A stretch of DNA of 64,000 nt from Heliopora coerulea (GCA_030142905.1 JASJOG010000012.1:1435501-1499500); one strand, 5' to 3'. Positions 14,001-21,871 are shown, counted from the first letter of the stretch. Made by a program: numbers and translations. Notes: generated by a model not told the origin, from the letters alone.

Positions 14001-17000
14001 GATTAACGAACAAATAAAATAGATTCTCAAACCATTAATAATTCATAAAGCAAAAACAAAAAAATATACATAATCAGTATTTAGAAATTGGAAGAAGATT
14101 ACCGCTGAATTTTGCCAACTTTCGGCTGGATTTTCGCCTAATATACTGGTTTGTTTGAGAAGCAATTTCAAACACTCGTTAAGTGTTCTTCCTTCGATTT
14201 CTAGATACCTCGAAACTCGTTAAAAAAAAAAACTCGACTTCGCTTCGTTTTTCAACTCGTATCTCGGTATCTAGAAATCGGAGGAAGAACACCAACTCGT
14301 GTTTGAAACATTACATGAAGTATGATACAAATACATAAGAATTTGAATCAAGTGAAGCCAAGTAACTACTGTTTTAAAAGTTTATCAAAAACAAGAAAGT
14401 AAAATTTTTAAAAAGTTTAGCTTTTGTTGTTTCAGAGTTCTAATGATGTTGTAGTACAACGAAAGCTAAACTTTTTAAAAATTTTAACTTTTTGTTTTTG
14501 ATAAACTTTTAAAACAGTAGCTTCTTGGATTCATTAGATTCAAATTTTTATATATCTTTACCATACTACTGAAGGACAACTTCATTCGACTATGATACAA
14601 ACACTAAATGAAAACATACCTAATATAAAAACTAAGTAGTAAAAAATAAATATAAACCACTAAAAATTCATTTTATACAAAGCGCTTTTAAATTTATTTA
14701 AAGCAGTTATTAACCTAATAGATGGATCAATGATGTTCCAGTAGTCAGCTGCATGACAAAACACTGTCCAATGATCCCATCTGCGATTAGCGCGTGGCTT
14801 TCGTGTGTTATTTTTATGTCCAGTATTACATCTGTGAACATCCTTGTTAAAAACCATATTAAATTCATCATCAATATTTCCATAAGTGCAATTATGATCT
14901 GATCCGTCGAAGCTGTTCATAATCAATTATATACCTATCTATTATATACATATTCTATAACAGTAACACCTGTACAGTACGTATACCTTGTAAACATTAT
15001 TCCCTTTTTTCTCTTTTTACGCTTCTTTTACGAAATTTTTTTACCAGAACCTTACTTCACAAAGACCATCACTTGCTATTGTTCAACTTGTTGCACCGCC
15101 CGCGGCGAATCCAGTCTCGCAGTCAGCGGTGAACCCCCTGAAGAGTACCGTCAGCCAACGGGCTGGTGTAAATTTGAACTAAGGTAAATATATCTTTCCT
15201 TGGAAAGAGTTTTGAAAAATGTACATACAGATACACAGGAATCCCGATGACTTGGAATCCAGTTAACTGGAACCTTCGCGTATCGCGACCTGAGAAAGCT
15301 TCGCTTGGATTAACTTCGGTCACTTACCTTAATTTAATCCCAGATGACTCAAATTTTTGATAACTTAAACTGGAACGTTTAGGACAATTCACCTTCCCTC
15401 GACACAAACTTATATATACTTAACCTGATATAACGTATGTAACGCTACTCCTTATCATCTGCTTACATTTTCTAGACTTCCTCCAAACGTCAATTCAGGC
15501 CAAATTTTCCGTCGCTCTCATGTCGCCTATGTTGGAGTCCACGTAGGCGCTATACGAAGAACGCTGGACAGAGGTACTGTTTTACCGCCTCGTAAAAGCA
15601 ATCGTGTAATCAATGGAAACGGCGAAAAGAAGATTCTTATGTCACCAAGTATTGCTCGAGCAATAGCACTGAGCGGCGAGAAGAATTTTCTGTAAGTCAA
15701 CCATTCTCTTTTTGCATAAAAACTACTGTTACAGCAACAGAAGCAACGACAGCGACACTGAATCAGCCACATAGTTTAGTCAAATGTATATGCTCGGCAA
15801 AAAAACCGATGGTAATGATGATGATGATGACGATGGTACTAATGGTGATGGTTATTAATGATTGTGATAATGATAACGAAGATAGTGGTGGTTGTTGCCA
15901 TTATGATGGTAGTGATGATAATTACGATGATTATAATGGGGATGACAATGGTCATGATCATAGTGGTAATGATGATGATGCTAGCGGTGATGCTTATAAA
16001 CATTGTGATAATGATGATGATGGTGGTGGTCATTACCATTGTGATGGTGATGATAATTATGATGGTAATTATGATGATGGTGACGATGATCATGATCATA
16101 ATGCTAATGATAATGGTAGTGGTAGTGATGGTTATTAGTGATTGTGATAATAGTAACGAAGATGGTGGTGGTCGTTACCATTATGGTGGTAGTGATGATA
16201 ATTATGATGATTATAATGGTGATAACGATGATCATGATGGGGATGACAATGGTCATGATCATAATGGTAATGATGATGGTACTAGTGGTGATACTTATAA
16301 TCGTTGTGATGATGATAGCTATGATGGTGATGATGATGATGATTATAAAGTTGATGATGACAACGTTGATAATACTTGTGGTGATAAAGCTGATAACGAT
16401 GATGATGGTGATGACAACGATAATGATAATCGTGATGGTAATAGTGAGGAGGAGGAAATCTTGATATTGATGTTGATAATAATTATGTTAATATGATAAT
16501 AATTAATGATAATAATTATGTTAATAGCAATAACGCCCAATCGTAGTTCTTCCTTTTGTTACGGCTTTCGCTGGGAGTCGGTGACTTGTATTTTTTGCCA
16601 TGTATTCACGAATTTGTCACCTGCTACCGCAACGATTGTGTTCTAAACATTGTTGAGAGGTCCATTTATTATGAAGTGATCGTACTCTTCGAATATCAAC
16701 CACATACTGAAGAAACTGTGATTATTTTAATTCATTTCCTTTCTCGAACCCATCTGCACCAGAAAGCTTTGCCATACTTTCCATCCTTCCTGTGGCCGGT
16801 AATCTGGGAATTACGATACAAAAGTGGAGTGAAGAATACGCAAGGGTGGCGCTAGAGGAGGGGGCAAAGGGGGATACAGCCACCTGTAGGGGAAAAATTA
16901 ACAATTCGTCGGGGAATTTTTCACTGATGATAACACATTTATATATTGAATAAACTATGAATACTTGTTATTGATTTAGCCAAGAAAGGTAATAGACTCT

Positions 17001-17997
17001 TCTCTTCATGTCAAACCTAAAAGTAACCTCTTTCAAGTCAGTTTTTACGACTGTTCTTTCGAAAAATAACATGACGTTTTCGACTTTCTAATATGGAAAT
17101 TATAAAGGAGGCGTGGTCCTGGCCCCTCTGGTTTAGCCTCCCTGTCGGGAAAATTAGACCCCGGGTCGAGAATTCCCGGCCCCACCACTGAGCATATGCA
17201 GAGGTGAACGACATTTAAAAGGGGGGGGGGGAATCAGGGAACTGCGGAAACGTACGAGAGGAGATCCTGACATTTCGAGCTAAAGCCTTTCGTCGGAGTG
17301 AATTCACAGAATTTCCTCTCGTAACTTTTGACAGATCCCTTAAGCTGCATTTCCATTTTATACGGGTATGGATACGGTAAAAATCGCGATGGCTTAAAAT
17401 ATAGGGAGTGTTTCCATATGTACGTATGCGGACACGGCGTGTAGACACGATTTTAAGAATCAGATTATTTAGCGATCCTACCATTGCCGTATACGGATTC
17501 ACATGCGGCTGCATATAAATTATCTTTAAAAGATGGAAAAATCACAATGGAAACCGCGAAAATGGAAACAAAAGAAACGTGTCCGTAATCGGGATACGAA
17601 TTCGCATCATGATCGCTTCCGTATTCGTACAAATGGAAATGTAGCTTTACTCTTTTGGTTCTGGAAATTTCTTGGCTTTGACAGAATTCTGGAAAAAAGC
17701 CCGAACAGTCAGTGCCATGAACTACCGGCGACTATGTTACTTTCTTTTTAGCCAATTTCACCTTCACTCAGTTTTCATGACGAGATCCCTGCCCTTCTCT
17801 GATGTAGGTTCACGGACACAACTTCAGGCAAACGATGGACCGCTCAAGTTGCCTTCGAGTTACGACTGCCTGCCGACAGTTACACGGCGTGCCCGAACAG
17901 TAAGGCCGAGTTAGATAGTAGGGATTGGTGTGTAGAACTACCAGCGAACATTGTCCTCACGGGACTTCTTGTTCAGATCACCGAAGAAGATAGGTAA
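1843..17997 (+). CDS. NEURL4: Neuralized-like protein 4, 3' portion of gene (16 exons)
   Basis: Sixteen exons with AG/GT boundaries join in phase: 1843-2014, 2362-2898, 3699-3830, 5143-5282, 6168-6362, 7378-7476, 8762-8831, 9575-9630, 9871-9893, 10446-10578, 11988-12152, 12939-13236, 13773-13841, 15048-15183, 15476-15691, 17808-17997. They give 2631 nt, or 876 codons plus TAA. The product carries the end of one NHR domain and three complete NHRs; typical blocks are FHSCGGENI, WTGSLSIGMI, GYGVSLD and VVDLYGQ. A Cys-rich tail (CYCSTCC, GWCKFEL, HVAYVGVHV) and a terminal block (VAFELRLPADSY, WCVEL, LTGLLVQI) follow the NEURL4 order. Vertebrate NEURL4 has six NHRs, so the 5' exons probably lie left of the window. 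In other animals the protein is a centriolar adaptor working with the HERC2 ubiquitin ligase; that role is inferred here. Introns are full of repeats. No broken frame was seen. Confidence 0.93.
2362..2898 (+). CDS. NEURL4: NEURL4 exon: linker and most of the first complete NHR
   Basis: This is the largest exon (537 nt), from TTCCAG| to CCCCCAG|GTACAG. A polar linker of about 40 residues (TAQGTTSRNTQPVAGG) precedes an NHR running from RFSETHGRLIAL through WSGSLEVGLLSL and GYGVDLDSVGVG to VFINGEDKGTAA. The domain is completed by the next exon. The upstream ATG in the linker is not a start, because the frame continues from the previous exon. Confidence 0.93.
3699..3830 (+). CDS. NEURL4: NEURL4 exon: end of first complete NHR and linker
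   Basis: The acceptor is GGTTTTAG| and the donor is TTAG|GTAAGC; both ends are phase 1. It encodes VFAAVDLYGQCVQVTIV, the closing strand of the NHR. A Ser/Arg-containing linker (SSRRTPSAESLIDES) follows and leads to the next domain. Confidence 0.92.
   Translation: MSLLLLTCMVSVFRLPSLQVTEHLLAFHPGGHRPLKVLLTSLC
3983..5030. repeat. Degenerate minisatellite, 88-bp unit, in NEURL4 intron
   Basis: About twelve imperfect units share CTTCTCAC, TAACACTCAGACTTTC, CCTAGACAAGACACTCCTC and AGAGGTTGGTT. Two well-preserved neighbouring units begin at 4661 and 4749, giving an 88-bp period. Small open frames inside it are by-products of the repeat. Confidence 0.8.
5143..5282 (+). CDS. NEURL4: NEURL4 exon: start of second complete NHR
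   Basis: The acceptor is TTTTTCAG| and the exon ends TTTGAG|GTAACA in phase 0. It encodes LSYSFHSCGGENIAF, GGLVFSNKPLQDG and NVFE. This is the classic opening of an NHR: F-H-x-x-C-G-x-N followed by the G-[IL]-V-F-S block. Confidence 0.92.
5289..5648. mobile_element. Element C, copy 1 (about 360 bp)
   Basis: The sequence matches the region at about 18258-18613 in inverted orientation, with shared blocks GATCTTAAGATCTAC, CGCTCCAGTTCTCCT and ACGACTGTAGT. Both ends carry an ACGTCGTAGATC-like motif, so it is an inverted-repeat element. It begins only 6 bp after the donor of the preceding exon. No ORF of note is present. Confidence 0.65.
5781..6015. repeat. R1 repeat, two adjacent copies
   Basis: Two R1 units (about 5781-5902 and 5921-6015) each contain a TAAC(G/A)C-A-GACGATT core and end in GGGAAAGAGTT or AGGAAAGAGTT. 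They lie in the intron just upstream of the 6168 exon. Confidence 0.6.
6168..6362 (+). CDS. NEURL4: NEURL4 exon: middle of second complete NHR
   Basis: The acceptor is TTCTTTAAG| and the exon ends TTACAG|GTGCTT; it is phase 0 at both ends. It encodes VRVDKVDQKWTGSLSIGM, LRNHTVFLSGS and VRGYGVSLDRLQ. The same acceptor sequence and phase recur at the equivalent exon of the next NHR (11988), which supports an origin of the repeats by exon duplication. Confidence 0.93.
6380..6800. repeat. CAACATGTTGAA-rich intronic repeat
   Basis: The stretch contains many palindromic words of the AACATTGTTGAA and CAACATGTTGAA type. Two longer matching blocks (ACTCGTTTGGCCA near 6447 and ATTCGTTTGGCCA near 6740) occur, as does a direct repeat CACTTCAACATTGTTGCACT near 6575-6620. 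It looks like a dispersed element or satellite piece and is not coding. Confidence 0.5.
7124..7341. repeat. R1 repeat, two diverged copies
   Basis: Two diverged units carry the CGGACGATTTTAT and GCGACAGTTTTACT versions of the R1 core. They sit directly upstream of the exon at 7378. Confidence 0.45.
7378..7476 (+). CDS. NEURL4: NEURL4 exon: late part of second complete NHR
   Basis: The acceptor is CCCACAG| and the exon ends CCAGCG|GTAAGT; phase 0 throughout. It encodes EGSRVGIQRHYDGSMHVYID and GIAATSIPA. These match the V-G-V-x-x-x-x-D-G-x-x-x-x-F-x-N-G part of an NHR. Confidence 0.92.
8036..8231. repeat. Repeat family R2 (about 190 bp), copy 1
   Basis: A member of a family bounded by inverted GGGCCCATTTACACGATACG-like ends. 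It contains GTATCCGATTAACTCA and ACATTAGTGAGC(G/A)AATCAAA. Other copies are at about 11487-11632, 27519-27716, 31361-31555, 36087-36284, 38681-38875, 40513-40712, 58754-58942, 60539-60725 and 60730-60903. It is probably a MITE. Confidence 0.7.
8300..8677. mobile_element. hAT-like MITE family D, copy 1
   Basis: The element starts CAGTGGTGGCGCCAGGAATT and ends near CTGGCACCACCCCTA, a degraded inverted terminus. Copies in the opposite orientation lie at about 16841-17190 and 56236-56583, and share an interior with TTGGCTAAATC, AGAAGAGTC-type and CCCCGA blocks. The CAGTGG terminus suggests the hAT superfamily. No transposase is present. Confidence 0.65.
8762..8831 (+). CDS. NEURL4: NEURL4 exon: end of second complete NHR
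   Basis: The acceptor is GCCTTTCAG| and the exon ends CCGTA|GTAAGT in phase 1. It encodes DVYGVVDVYGSTQSVSIV, the closing strand of the domain. Confidence 0.92.
8975..9380. mobile_element. MITE family A, copy 2
   Basis: A full-length copy runs from ACACCTTTTGCTGTTCAT to ATGAACAGCAAAAGGTAT, with arms of more than 150 bp that are reverse complements. The centre pairs TTCAATTGGGCAAGA with TGTGTAATTGAAA. Near 9330-9370 the right arm has a small internal duplication (GGTAATGAACTGGTAATTGT). Confidence 0.8.
9575..9630 (+). CDS. NEURL4: NEURL4 exon: inter-NHR linker (small)
   Basis: The acceptor is TTATTTAG| and the exon ends CCTCAG|GTTAAA. It completes the phase-1 codon from the previous exon and ends in phase 0, encoding ILSARDVSSDEECVANQPQ, an acidic linker. 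It is supported by phase and position only. No homologue was recalled for this stretch. Confidence 0.65.
9871..9893 (+). CDS. NEURL4: NEURL4 microexon in inter-NHR linker
   Basis: This 23-nt exon lies between TTGTTAG| and CCAGT|GTAAGT and encodes KPESAIP plus two bases of the next codon. The phase-2 ending is exactly what the exon at 10446 requires. It is a prediction from splice signals and phase, and a transcript would settle it. Confidence 0.55.
9908..10145. repeat. CTTC/TTCC polypyrimidine tract
   Basis: About 240 bp is almost pure pyrimidine on the plus strand, made of imperfect CTTCCTTC and CCATCCTTCTTT units. Open frames on both strands here come from the simple repeat and are not genes. 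It follows directly after the microexon donor. Confidence 0.9.
10325..10383 (+). pseudogene. Partial duplicate of NEURL4 exon 5' end and its acceptor
   Basis: The bases from GATTTACTTCTAGGTTAAGC to AATAATGGAT closely match the acceptor and start of the exon at 10446. After the shared segment the match stops at GATGGGAAATG, and no GT donor completes an exon in phase. It is therefore a fragment, but it presents a near-identical decoy 3' splice site. Confidence 0.75.
10446..10578 (+). CDS. NEURL4: NEURL4 exon: start of third complete NHR
   Basis: The acceptor is ACTTCTAG| and the exon ends TTTCAG|GTTTAA in phase 0. It encodes LSFHSKCGLNIIM, ATYNEGLVFSRKPLG and KEMFQ, again the FHxxCGxN opening of an NHR. 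A broken partial copy of the splice acceptor and first 40 bases of this exon lies about 110 bp upstream (10325-10383). Confidence 0.9.
11487..11632. repeat. R2 repeat, truncated copy
   Basis: Shares GATGTATCCAATTAACTCA, GTTACATTAGTGAGC and CATACCCCAGGA with the other R2 members. The usual left end (ATTTACACGATACGATTGT) is missing. Confidence 0.6.
11988..12152 (+). CDS. NEURL4: NEURL4 exon: middle of third complete NHR
   Basis: The acceptor is TTCTTTAAG| and the exon ends GTGAAG|GTAGGA; phase 0 throughout. It encodes VRVDSLNPSWSGSLAVGVIG and IYINGVK. It is the direct counterpart of the exon at 6168. Confidence 0.92.
12255..12640. repeat. G-rich GGGATAGGGT minisatellite
   Basis: The plus strand consists of imperfect GGGTAGGATGGGATAG units with many G-triplets. 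The long minus-strand open frame here (CCCATCC translated as Pro/Ser/His-rich protein) is a repeat artefact. Runs of three or more G on the transcribed sense strand could fold as G-quadruplexes in the NEURL4 pre-mRNA. Confidence 0.85.
12939..13236 (+). CDS. NEURL4: NEURL4 exon: end of third complete NHR plus acidic linker
   Basis: The acceptor is GTTACAG| and the exon ends CTAAAC|GTGAGT in phase 1. It encodes FDDLREGDKVGVICDD, VHIIVNGIDQGF and YAILDLYGRCEQVSIV, then a charged linker (HEEETGDDEKHD). The frame must splice at GTGAGT, because reading on enters a CTGT repeat. Confidence 0.92.
13340..13660. repeat. CTGT/CCGT microsatellite
   Basis: The tract is made of diverged CTGTCTGT, CCGTCCGT and CTGCCTGT units in the intron after 13236. 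The open frames of 140-185 codons spanning it on both strands are low-complexity by-products. Confidence 0.9.
13773..13841 (+). CDS. NEURL4: NEURL4 exon: start of Cys-rich C-terminal region
   Basis: The acceptor is TCGATCAAG| and the exon ends ATTCCAG|GTGAGT; both ends are phase 1. It encodes LSCQHCDYRKCCERFQVTLG. The C-x-x-C-D-Y and CCERF residues match the C-terminal region that follows the last NHR in NEURL4. Confidence 0.88.
14150..14310. mobile_element. Palindromic element E
   Basis: The arms TTTCAAACACTCGTTAAGTG / ACCAACTCGTGTTTGAAA and CGATTTCTAGATACC / GGTATCTAGAAATCG are inverted around a centre of A-rich DNA and CTCGACTTCGCTTCG. It is about 160 bp and non-coding. Confidence 0.6.
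14350..14550. mobile_element. Palindromic element F
   Basis: The left arm (ACTGTTTTAAAAGTTTATC, AAAATTTTTAAAAAGTTTAG) and the right arm (CTAAACTTTTTAAAAATTTT, GATAAACTTTTAAAACAGT) are near-perfect inverted copies of about 85 bp. They are separated by a short spacer around TTCTAATGATGTTG. It lies 40 bp from element E. Confidence 0.75.
15048..15183 (+). CDS. NEURL4: NEURL4 exon: CYCxxCC and GWCKF region
   Basis: The acceptor is TTACCAG| and the exon ends CTAAG|GTAAAT in phase 2. It encodes PYFTKTITCYCSTCCTARG and GEPPEEYRQPTGWCKFEL, the most diagnostic part of the NEURL4 tail. Confidence 0.93.
15476..15691 (+). CDS. NEURL4: NEURL4 exon: C-terminal HVAYxGxxV region
   Basis: The acceptor is TTTTCTAG| and the exon ends TTTTCT|GTAAGT in phase 2. 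It encodes HVAYVGVHVGAIRRTLDRG, then VLPPRKS and ILMSPSIARAIALSG. The conserved pattern (histidine, tyrosine, glycine, valine, then LDRG and LPP) is that of the NEURL4 C-terminus. Confidence 0.92.
15808..16500. repeat. GAT/AAT trinucleotide tract with about 280-bp higher-order unit
   Basis: GATGATGAT and AATGATGGT words fill about 690 bp. A long unit starting at GTTATTAATGATTGTGATAA (about 15851) recurs near 16131 as GTTATTAGTGATTGTGATAA, so the tract also has a period near 280 bp. Asp/Met/Ile-rich open frames on both strands are artefacts of the repeat. Confidence 0.88.
16841..17190. mobile_element. hAT-like MITE family D, copy 2
   Basis: The element ends with GGCCCCACCACTG, the complement of the CAGTGGTGG terminus of copy 1. 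Its interior includes GATTTAGCCAAGAAAGGTAA and AGACTCTTCTCTTCATG. It lies in the last NEURL4 intron. Confidence 0.65.
17340..17655. mobile_element. Inverted-repeat element G
   Basis: The ends TAAGCTGCATTTCCATTT and AAATGGAAATGTAGCTTTA are inverted. The interior has many CGTATACGGAT and GTATGCGGACACG words. A poly-G run (17221-17231) precedes it. No ORF with protein-like features is seen. Confidence 0.5.
17808..17997 (+). CDS. NEURL4: NEURL4 last coding exon with stop
   Basis: The acceptor is CTGATGTAG| and the exon supplies the last base of the codon split at 15691. It encodes FTDTTSGKRW, VAFELRLPADSYTACP, WCVELPANIVLTGLLVQI and ends TAA at 17995-17997. The order (arginine-rich start, QVAF/QVAL block, WC, then LxGLLV) agrees with the end of NEURL4, which supports this far downstream exon despite a 2.1-kb repeat-filled intron. 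No consensus AATAAA was seen close to the stop. Confidence 0.9.
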
Positions 17998-18257
17998 CAG
18001 TAAATTAGAGAAATCAAATTTTATGATAATTGGAAGGTGAATTTGGGGTTCAGCCATGATTCCAAATTGACTTCACAGTGACAGAGGGAGGTGAGAGTAA
18101 CTTTTAATGTTTTCGGACGTCAATTTTAGCCCCGGTAAGGAAAAATGTTAATGAATGATCCTCAGGCAGTTACACCTGTTTTATACTTCCCACAATCAAC
18201 AAATTTAATTCAGACGAGTTTCATTCAATGCAACTAGAGAGCTCAAGATTCACGAAG

Positions 18258-18613
18258 TCAACCTCAACGACGACCTTCTTCAAACAAAAGAATTCTTGCA
18301 AAACAAAGAGAATGAATAATTTTTATTCTTCAGAACATTCTCAAAACCTTAGCCGTTCTGCACGCAACCTTACCCAGACCATTATCACGTCTTAAGGACG
18401 ACGTCATCTCACTGAGTGAAAAAAACTGTTACTTAAGATTGAATTCAACCCGACACTACAGTCGTTTTAGGAGAACTGGAGCGTTCTAGAAGTCATAAAG
18501 CAAACCACAAGTATTAAGCATGGTGGTCAATAAACCGTGGCTTCTTTAAAGGCCGAAATTTTAAAGTACTTTGTTGTTCAAGTTGACGTCGTAGATCTTA
18601 AGATCGCTATTAA
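18258..18613. mobile_element. Element C, copy 2 (inverted relative to copy 1)
   Basis: The reverse complement of this stretch aligns with 5289-5648 across nearly its whole length (blocks AGGAGAACTGGAGCG, ACTACAGTCG, GATCTTAAGATC). It sits just downstream of the NEURL4 stop codon and may lie in its 3' UTR. Confidence 0.6.
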
Positions 18614-18679
18614 ATTCGTCGAGACGGCATTGTCTAACGAGTTGATTACAAGAAAGCGGTACGAATTCAGGACAATAAC

Positions 18680-19100
18680 ATACACCTTTTGCTGTTCATT
18701 ACCAGAAAATATACTATCATTAACGCCAACCTCAAACTCATTAACGCAAAAATACATTCACTTTATTCAATCTACATTCACTAACGTAGATACGCAACCA
18801 TTTGCATCAAAGGACATTCTATAGCGCCATTAACACCATTCTACCATATATTAGGGAGAATAAAATTTCAATTAGGCAAGACATTTCTTTCCCGTAATTG
18901 AAATTTTATTATCCCTAGTGTATGGTAGAATTGTGTCAATGGTCGTCTGTTGGCGCTATAGAATGTCCTTTGATACAAATGGTTGCATATCTACGCTAGT
19001 GAATGTCGATTGAATAAAATGAATGTATTTTTGTGTTAATGAGTTTGAGGCTGGCGTTAATGATAGTATATTTTATGGTAATAAACAGCAAAATGTGTGG
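18680..19100. mobile_element. MITE family A, copy 3
   Basis: A full-length copy runs from ACACCTTTTGCTGTTCATTA to AATAAACAGCAAAATGTGT. The two arms are reverse complements of about 150 bp around a centre of TTCAATTAGGCAAG / CCCGTAATTGAAA. Confidence 0.8.
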
Positions 19101-19369
19101 TAATATTGAACGACATGGAAAAAAGTGAAAAAGATGAGGGCTGAGGGGCTTCATTGGAAGGCCGTCGCTCGAAACATTAGTATTAGACTTGCCACAAGTC
19201 GACTTCTTATCTCGCCAAGCGAGAAATTGAGATACAAAGTCGCGAGAGGCGGCGAGAACTCGACTTGTTCCGCTGGCAGGAAATCGAATTTATTTTGCTA
19301 AAATTGGCGCGAAATGTCAACGAGGTCACGTTCCCTTTTTGTGTGAATTAAGCAAAGTTTGTCATTTTT

Positions 19370-19618
19370 GGATTAGAAAATTAGCGATAGTAAAATTATA
19401 TTTATTGAACGACGTTTCAATATCATCCTGATATCATTTTCAAGTTCTAATGGTAAATGTTTACATGTTAGAGATTATAGATACAGTAGGAGTTGTGACA
19501 TAATACAGTGTGTGACATAATCTCTAACTTGTAACCATTTACCATTAGAACTTGAAAATAATATCACGATGATATCGAAACGTCGTTGAACAAATATAAT
19601 TTTACTATCGCTAATTTT
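19370..19618. mobile_element. Palindromic element H
   Basis: The left arm (AAAATTAGCGATAGTAAAAT, GAACGACGTTTCAATATCAT, TTCAAGTTCTAATGG) and the right arm (CCATTAGAACTTGAA, ATGATATCGAAACGTCG, ATTTTACTATCGCTAATTTT) are inverted over about 105 bp each. Intergenic. Confidence 0.75.
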
Positions 19619-19619
19619 C

Positions 19620-20585
19620 ATCTCGAAATTGTCGTTTTTGATTGGTTAAAATACCAACACACCTCCGACCAAAATACAGTCGGAAAAAATGGCGCTAAGT
19701 AGCCTAGAAAAGTCGTTTTCTCCCAAATTTTTTTCCTCTCCCAAAAAAACAGAAAACGGGCTTTGAGAAAGTCAACATCTGTATCTAGTCTCGTAATTTC
19801 GGCGGTTCCTTCGTCCTTTTAGCTTTTCACACGGTCCGAAGTCGGACTGGTACGAAAATGGTAAGTTTTCTAAGGTGCTTAGTGAGGTTATGAAATAACC
19901 AAGACTAACAACAAGGGAAACGCGCGTAAGATTGGACCGGAATGAGCCAAATGCCAGGTTGTTTCTAATATTTTGGACCGTCGGACTTCGACATCATATT
20001 CTTGGAAATAACAAGTCAAAGCCAAGGTCATTGATCGAGGCTTGACGTGAAAAGAGTCCTCGACTCATTCGATGCAAACTCGGCCAGTTTAATGGCATCT
20101 CTTGAAATGAAATTTCACATTAGAAAGATCTGATTTATGTAAACGAACTTCCAGATGTAACTTTGCATGATTACTGATTACCGTGATATCTTGAAGGTTA
20201 TCGTGAAAAAAATCGCTAGGAGATTTTTCCATCGGAGAACAACTTCACAGTTTTTACGTGAAAATTGGTTTCTTAATATTCCGAGCCGGGGATTCATTTT
20301 CGAATGCTCGACAGTTCAGTATTGGAATGCAATGTAGTTTGTCAAAAGTATTAAATTGTGCACTGATAATTATAAGTATAACAAATAATGTGAAAAGTAA
20401 CTATCGAGTAAAAAAAAAAACGCTACGATAAAGAACGAACACATACACAATTAAAAATGAAAAAGGGTACTCGTCAATTTGAACTGTTGTTTGTGAAGTG
20501 AGTTCGCAGGCTTTTGGGCTTCTCCTGTCACAACAAAACGAGTTCCTCCTATGAGGTTTACATAAGTAAAATAAACTACACTTGT
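19620..20585. other. Intergenic stretch with a possible orphan first exon
   Basis: A candidate short 5' exon ends ACGAAAATG|GTAAGT at 19858-19866, after a pyrimidine-rich stretch (TTCCTTCGTCCTTTTAGC). No downstream coding exon could be joined to it. The rest has no supported gene, and minus-strand open frames near 20401-20661 look random. Confidence 0.4.
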
Positions 20586-21841
20586 TTAAACAGGAAATCG
20601 AAACAATTTTGCTGAAAAAGATAAAATTGCTGTATAGAAGTCTGAAGCTCCTCAAAAACAACTATTTACAATTTTTGGGTCAGATTTGCATTCATAAATC
20701 TGTATCGCGCTACTTTAATGGGTTATCACCAACTCCATGGTCATAAATTTTGTAGATCCTATGCAAAAACGGCGGCCAATTTAATGTTGTTTTATGTACA
20801 TTTACATTGACCTAACCAGCCTCGTTCTTGGGTTAGTATTTCAAAAGAATTTTCTTGCAAGAACGAAGCTAGTTAGGACTAATTTAAATGCACGTAAAGC
20901 AGGGAGATCATATTGCACTAGAGGGGACATTGTAGCTGTCACTCAACCACAGGCGACAAATTCAAGACCGCCATATTGGATAAAGTTGGGGGGAAAACAA
21001 TATGCCCGGATGAAAAGTTCAAAGTCATGGTCAAAGGCCACTTCACTTTTGTCTTTTATCTTTGTTTTTTTTTTTTTTTTTTCAGTTAGTGTAAAAAAGT
21101 CAAGGCAATAATAAATATAATAGCCAACTAATAACCAGAGATGTTTTTTGCCATACAGAAACAAACACAAAACAACTCCTTGAACTTCAGTTGTTCGACC
21201 TCGAAGTTCTTGCACAGATTGAAAATGACCTGGAGAAGAACAATTTGGGCCTCAGTTAAGTTTGTTTAACATGGTAGCGTTCGATTTGACCGCAATTTTC
21301 GTCCCCCGCGCACCCTCTAGTTTTATATGATCTCTGTGTATAAAAGAATACTGAATTAGCAACCATTTTTGAATGGCGTCAATACGACAATCGTTTCGTG
21401 TTGATGGACCACAAAGATAATGCTTGCTAGGAGGATGGAACGAGAAAAGCGACGAAGTTCGACATACAGAATTAGATCTCTGGTTAGCTACTTTGTTCCC
21501 TGGTGAAATGAGTGAATGAGAGCTGATTCACCTGATTGACCAAAGTTTACCCACGGTTATTTAAACTGCTGTATATTATTGTAATGACTGGTGGTCAAAC
21601 AAGTTTATAATTGTTTGCAATACTTGATTGGTAAAATTTTGCCCTGGGTTGTTTAACATGTCATTTCATACAGTCGTGTCGCTTTACATCTGGTTAAATG
21701 CTTTTTTGAGAGCTGGTGATGCGTGGTTGCAACTGCCCGTTTTAAGCGAAGTGTAAAGAGTAGTTCCTAGCATATTGCACAAAATAAAGGCATGACAAAT
21801 TAGTAACTTTTAAGAATAATTTATTAAGGAACATACGCTGG

Positions 21842-21871
21842 CGTTTCGTTGCAGCACGCAACATCATCAGA
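21842..21871 (-). other. Hairpin motif CTGATGATGTTGC...GCAACGAAACG
   Basis: On the minus strand CTGATGA is followed by GTTGC, a five-base loop and GCAAC, then GAAACG. The same motif is at 33542-33571 in unit 2 and, in variants, in both arms of the element at 26481-26852. It resembles the catalytic-core order of a hammerhead ribozyme (CUGANGA, stem II, GAAA), but has an extra U between CUGAUGA and the stem. Activity is not claimed. Confidence 0.5.

Noticed and set aside
15809..16496. Several Asp-, Met- or Ile-rich frames up to 212 codons on both strands
   Set aside because: Artefacts of the GAT/AAT repeat, which leaves most frames open.
21842..21871. Calling the hairpin a hammerhead ribozyme outright
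   Set aside because: The core has an extra U between CUGAUGA and stem II, and stem I does not pair well with the flanks, so only a resemblance is reported.
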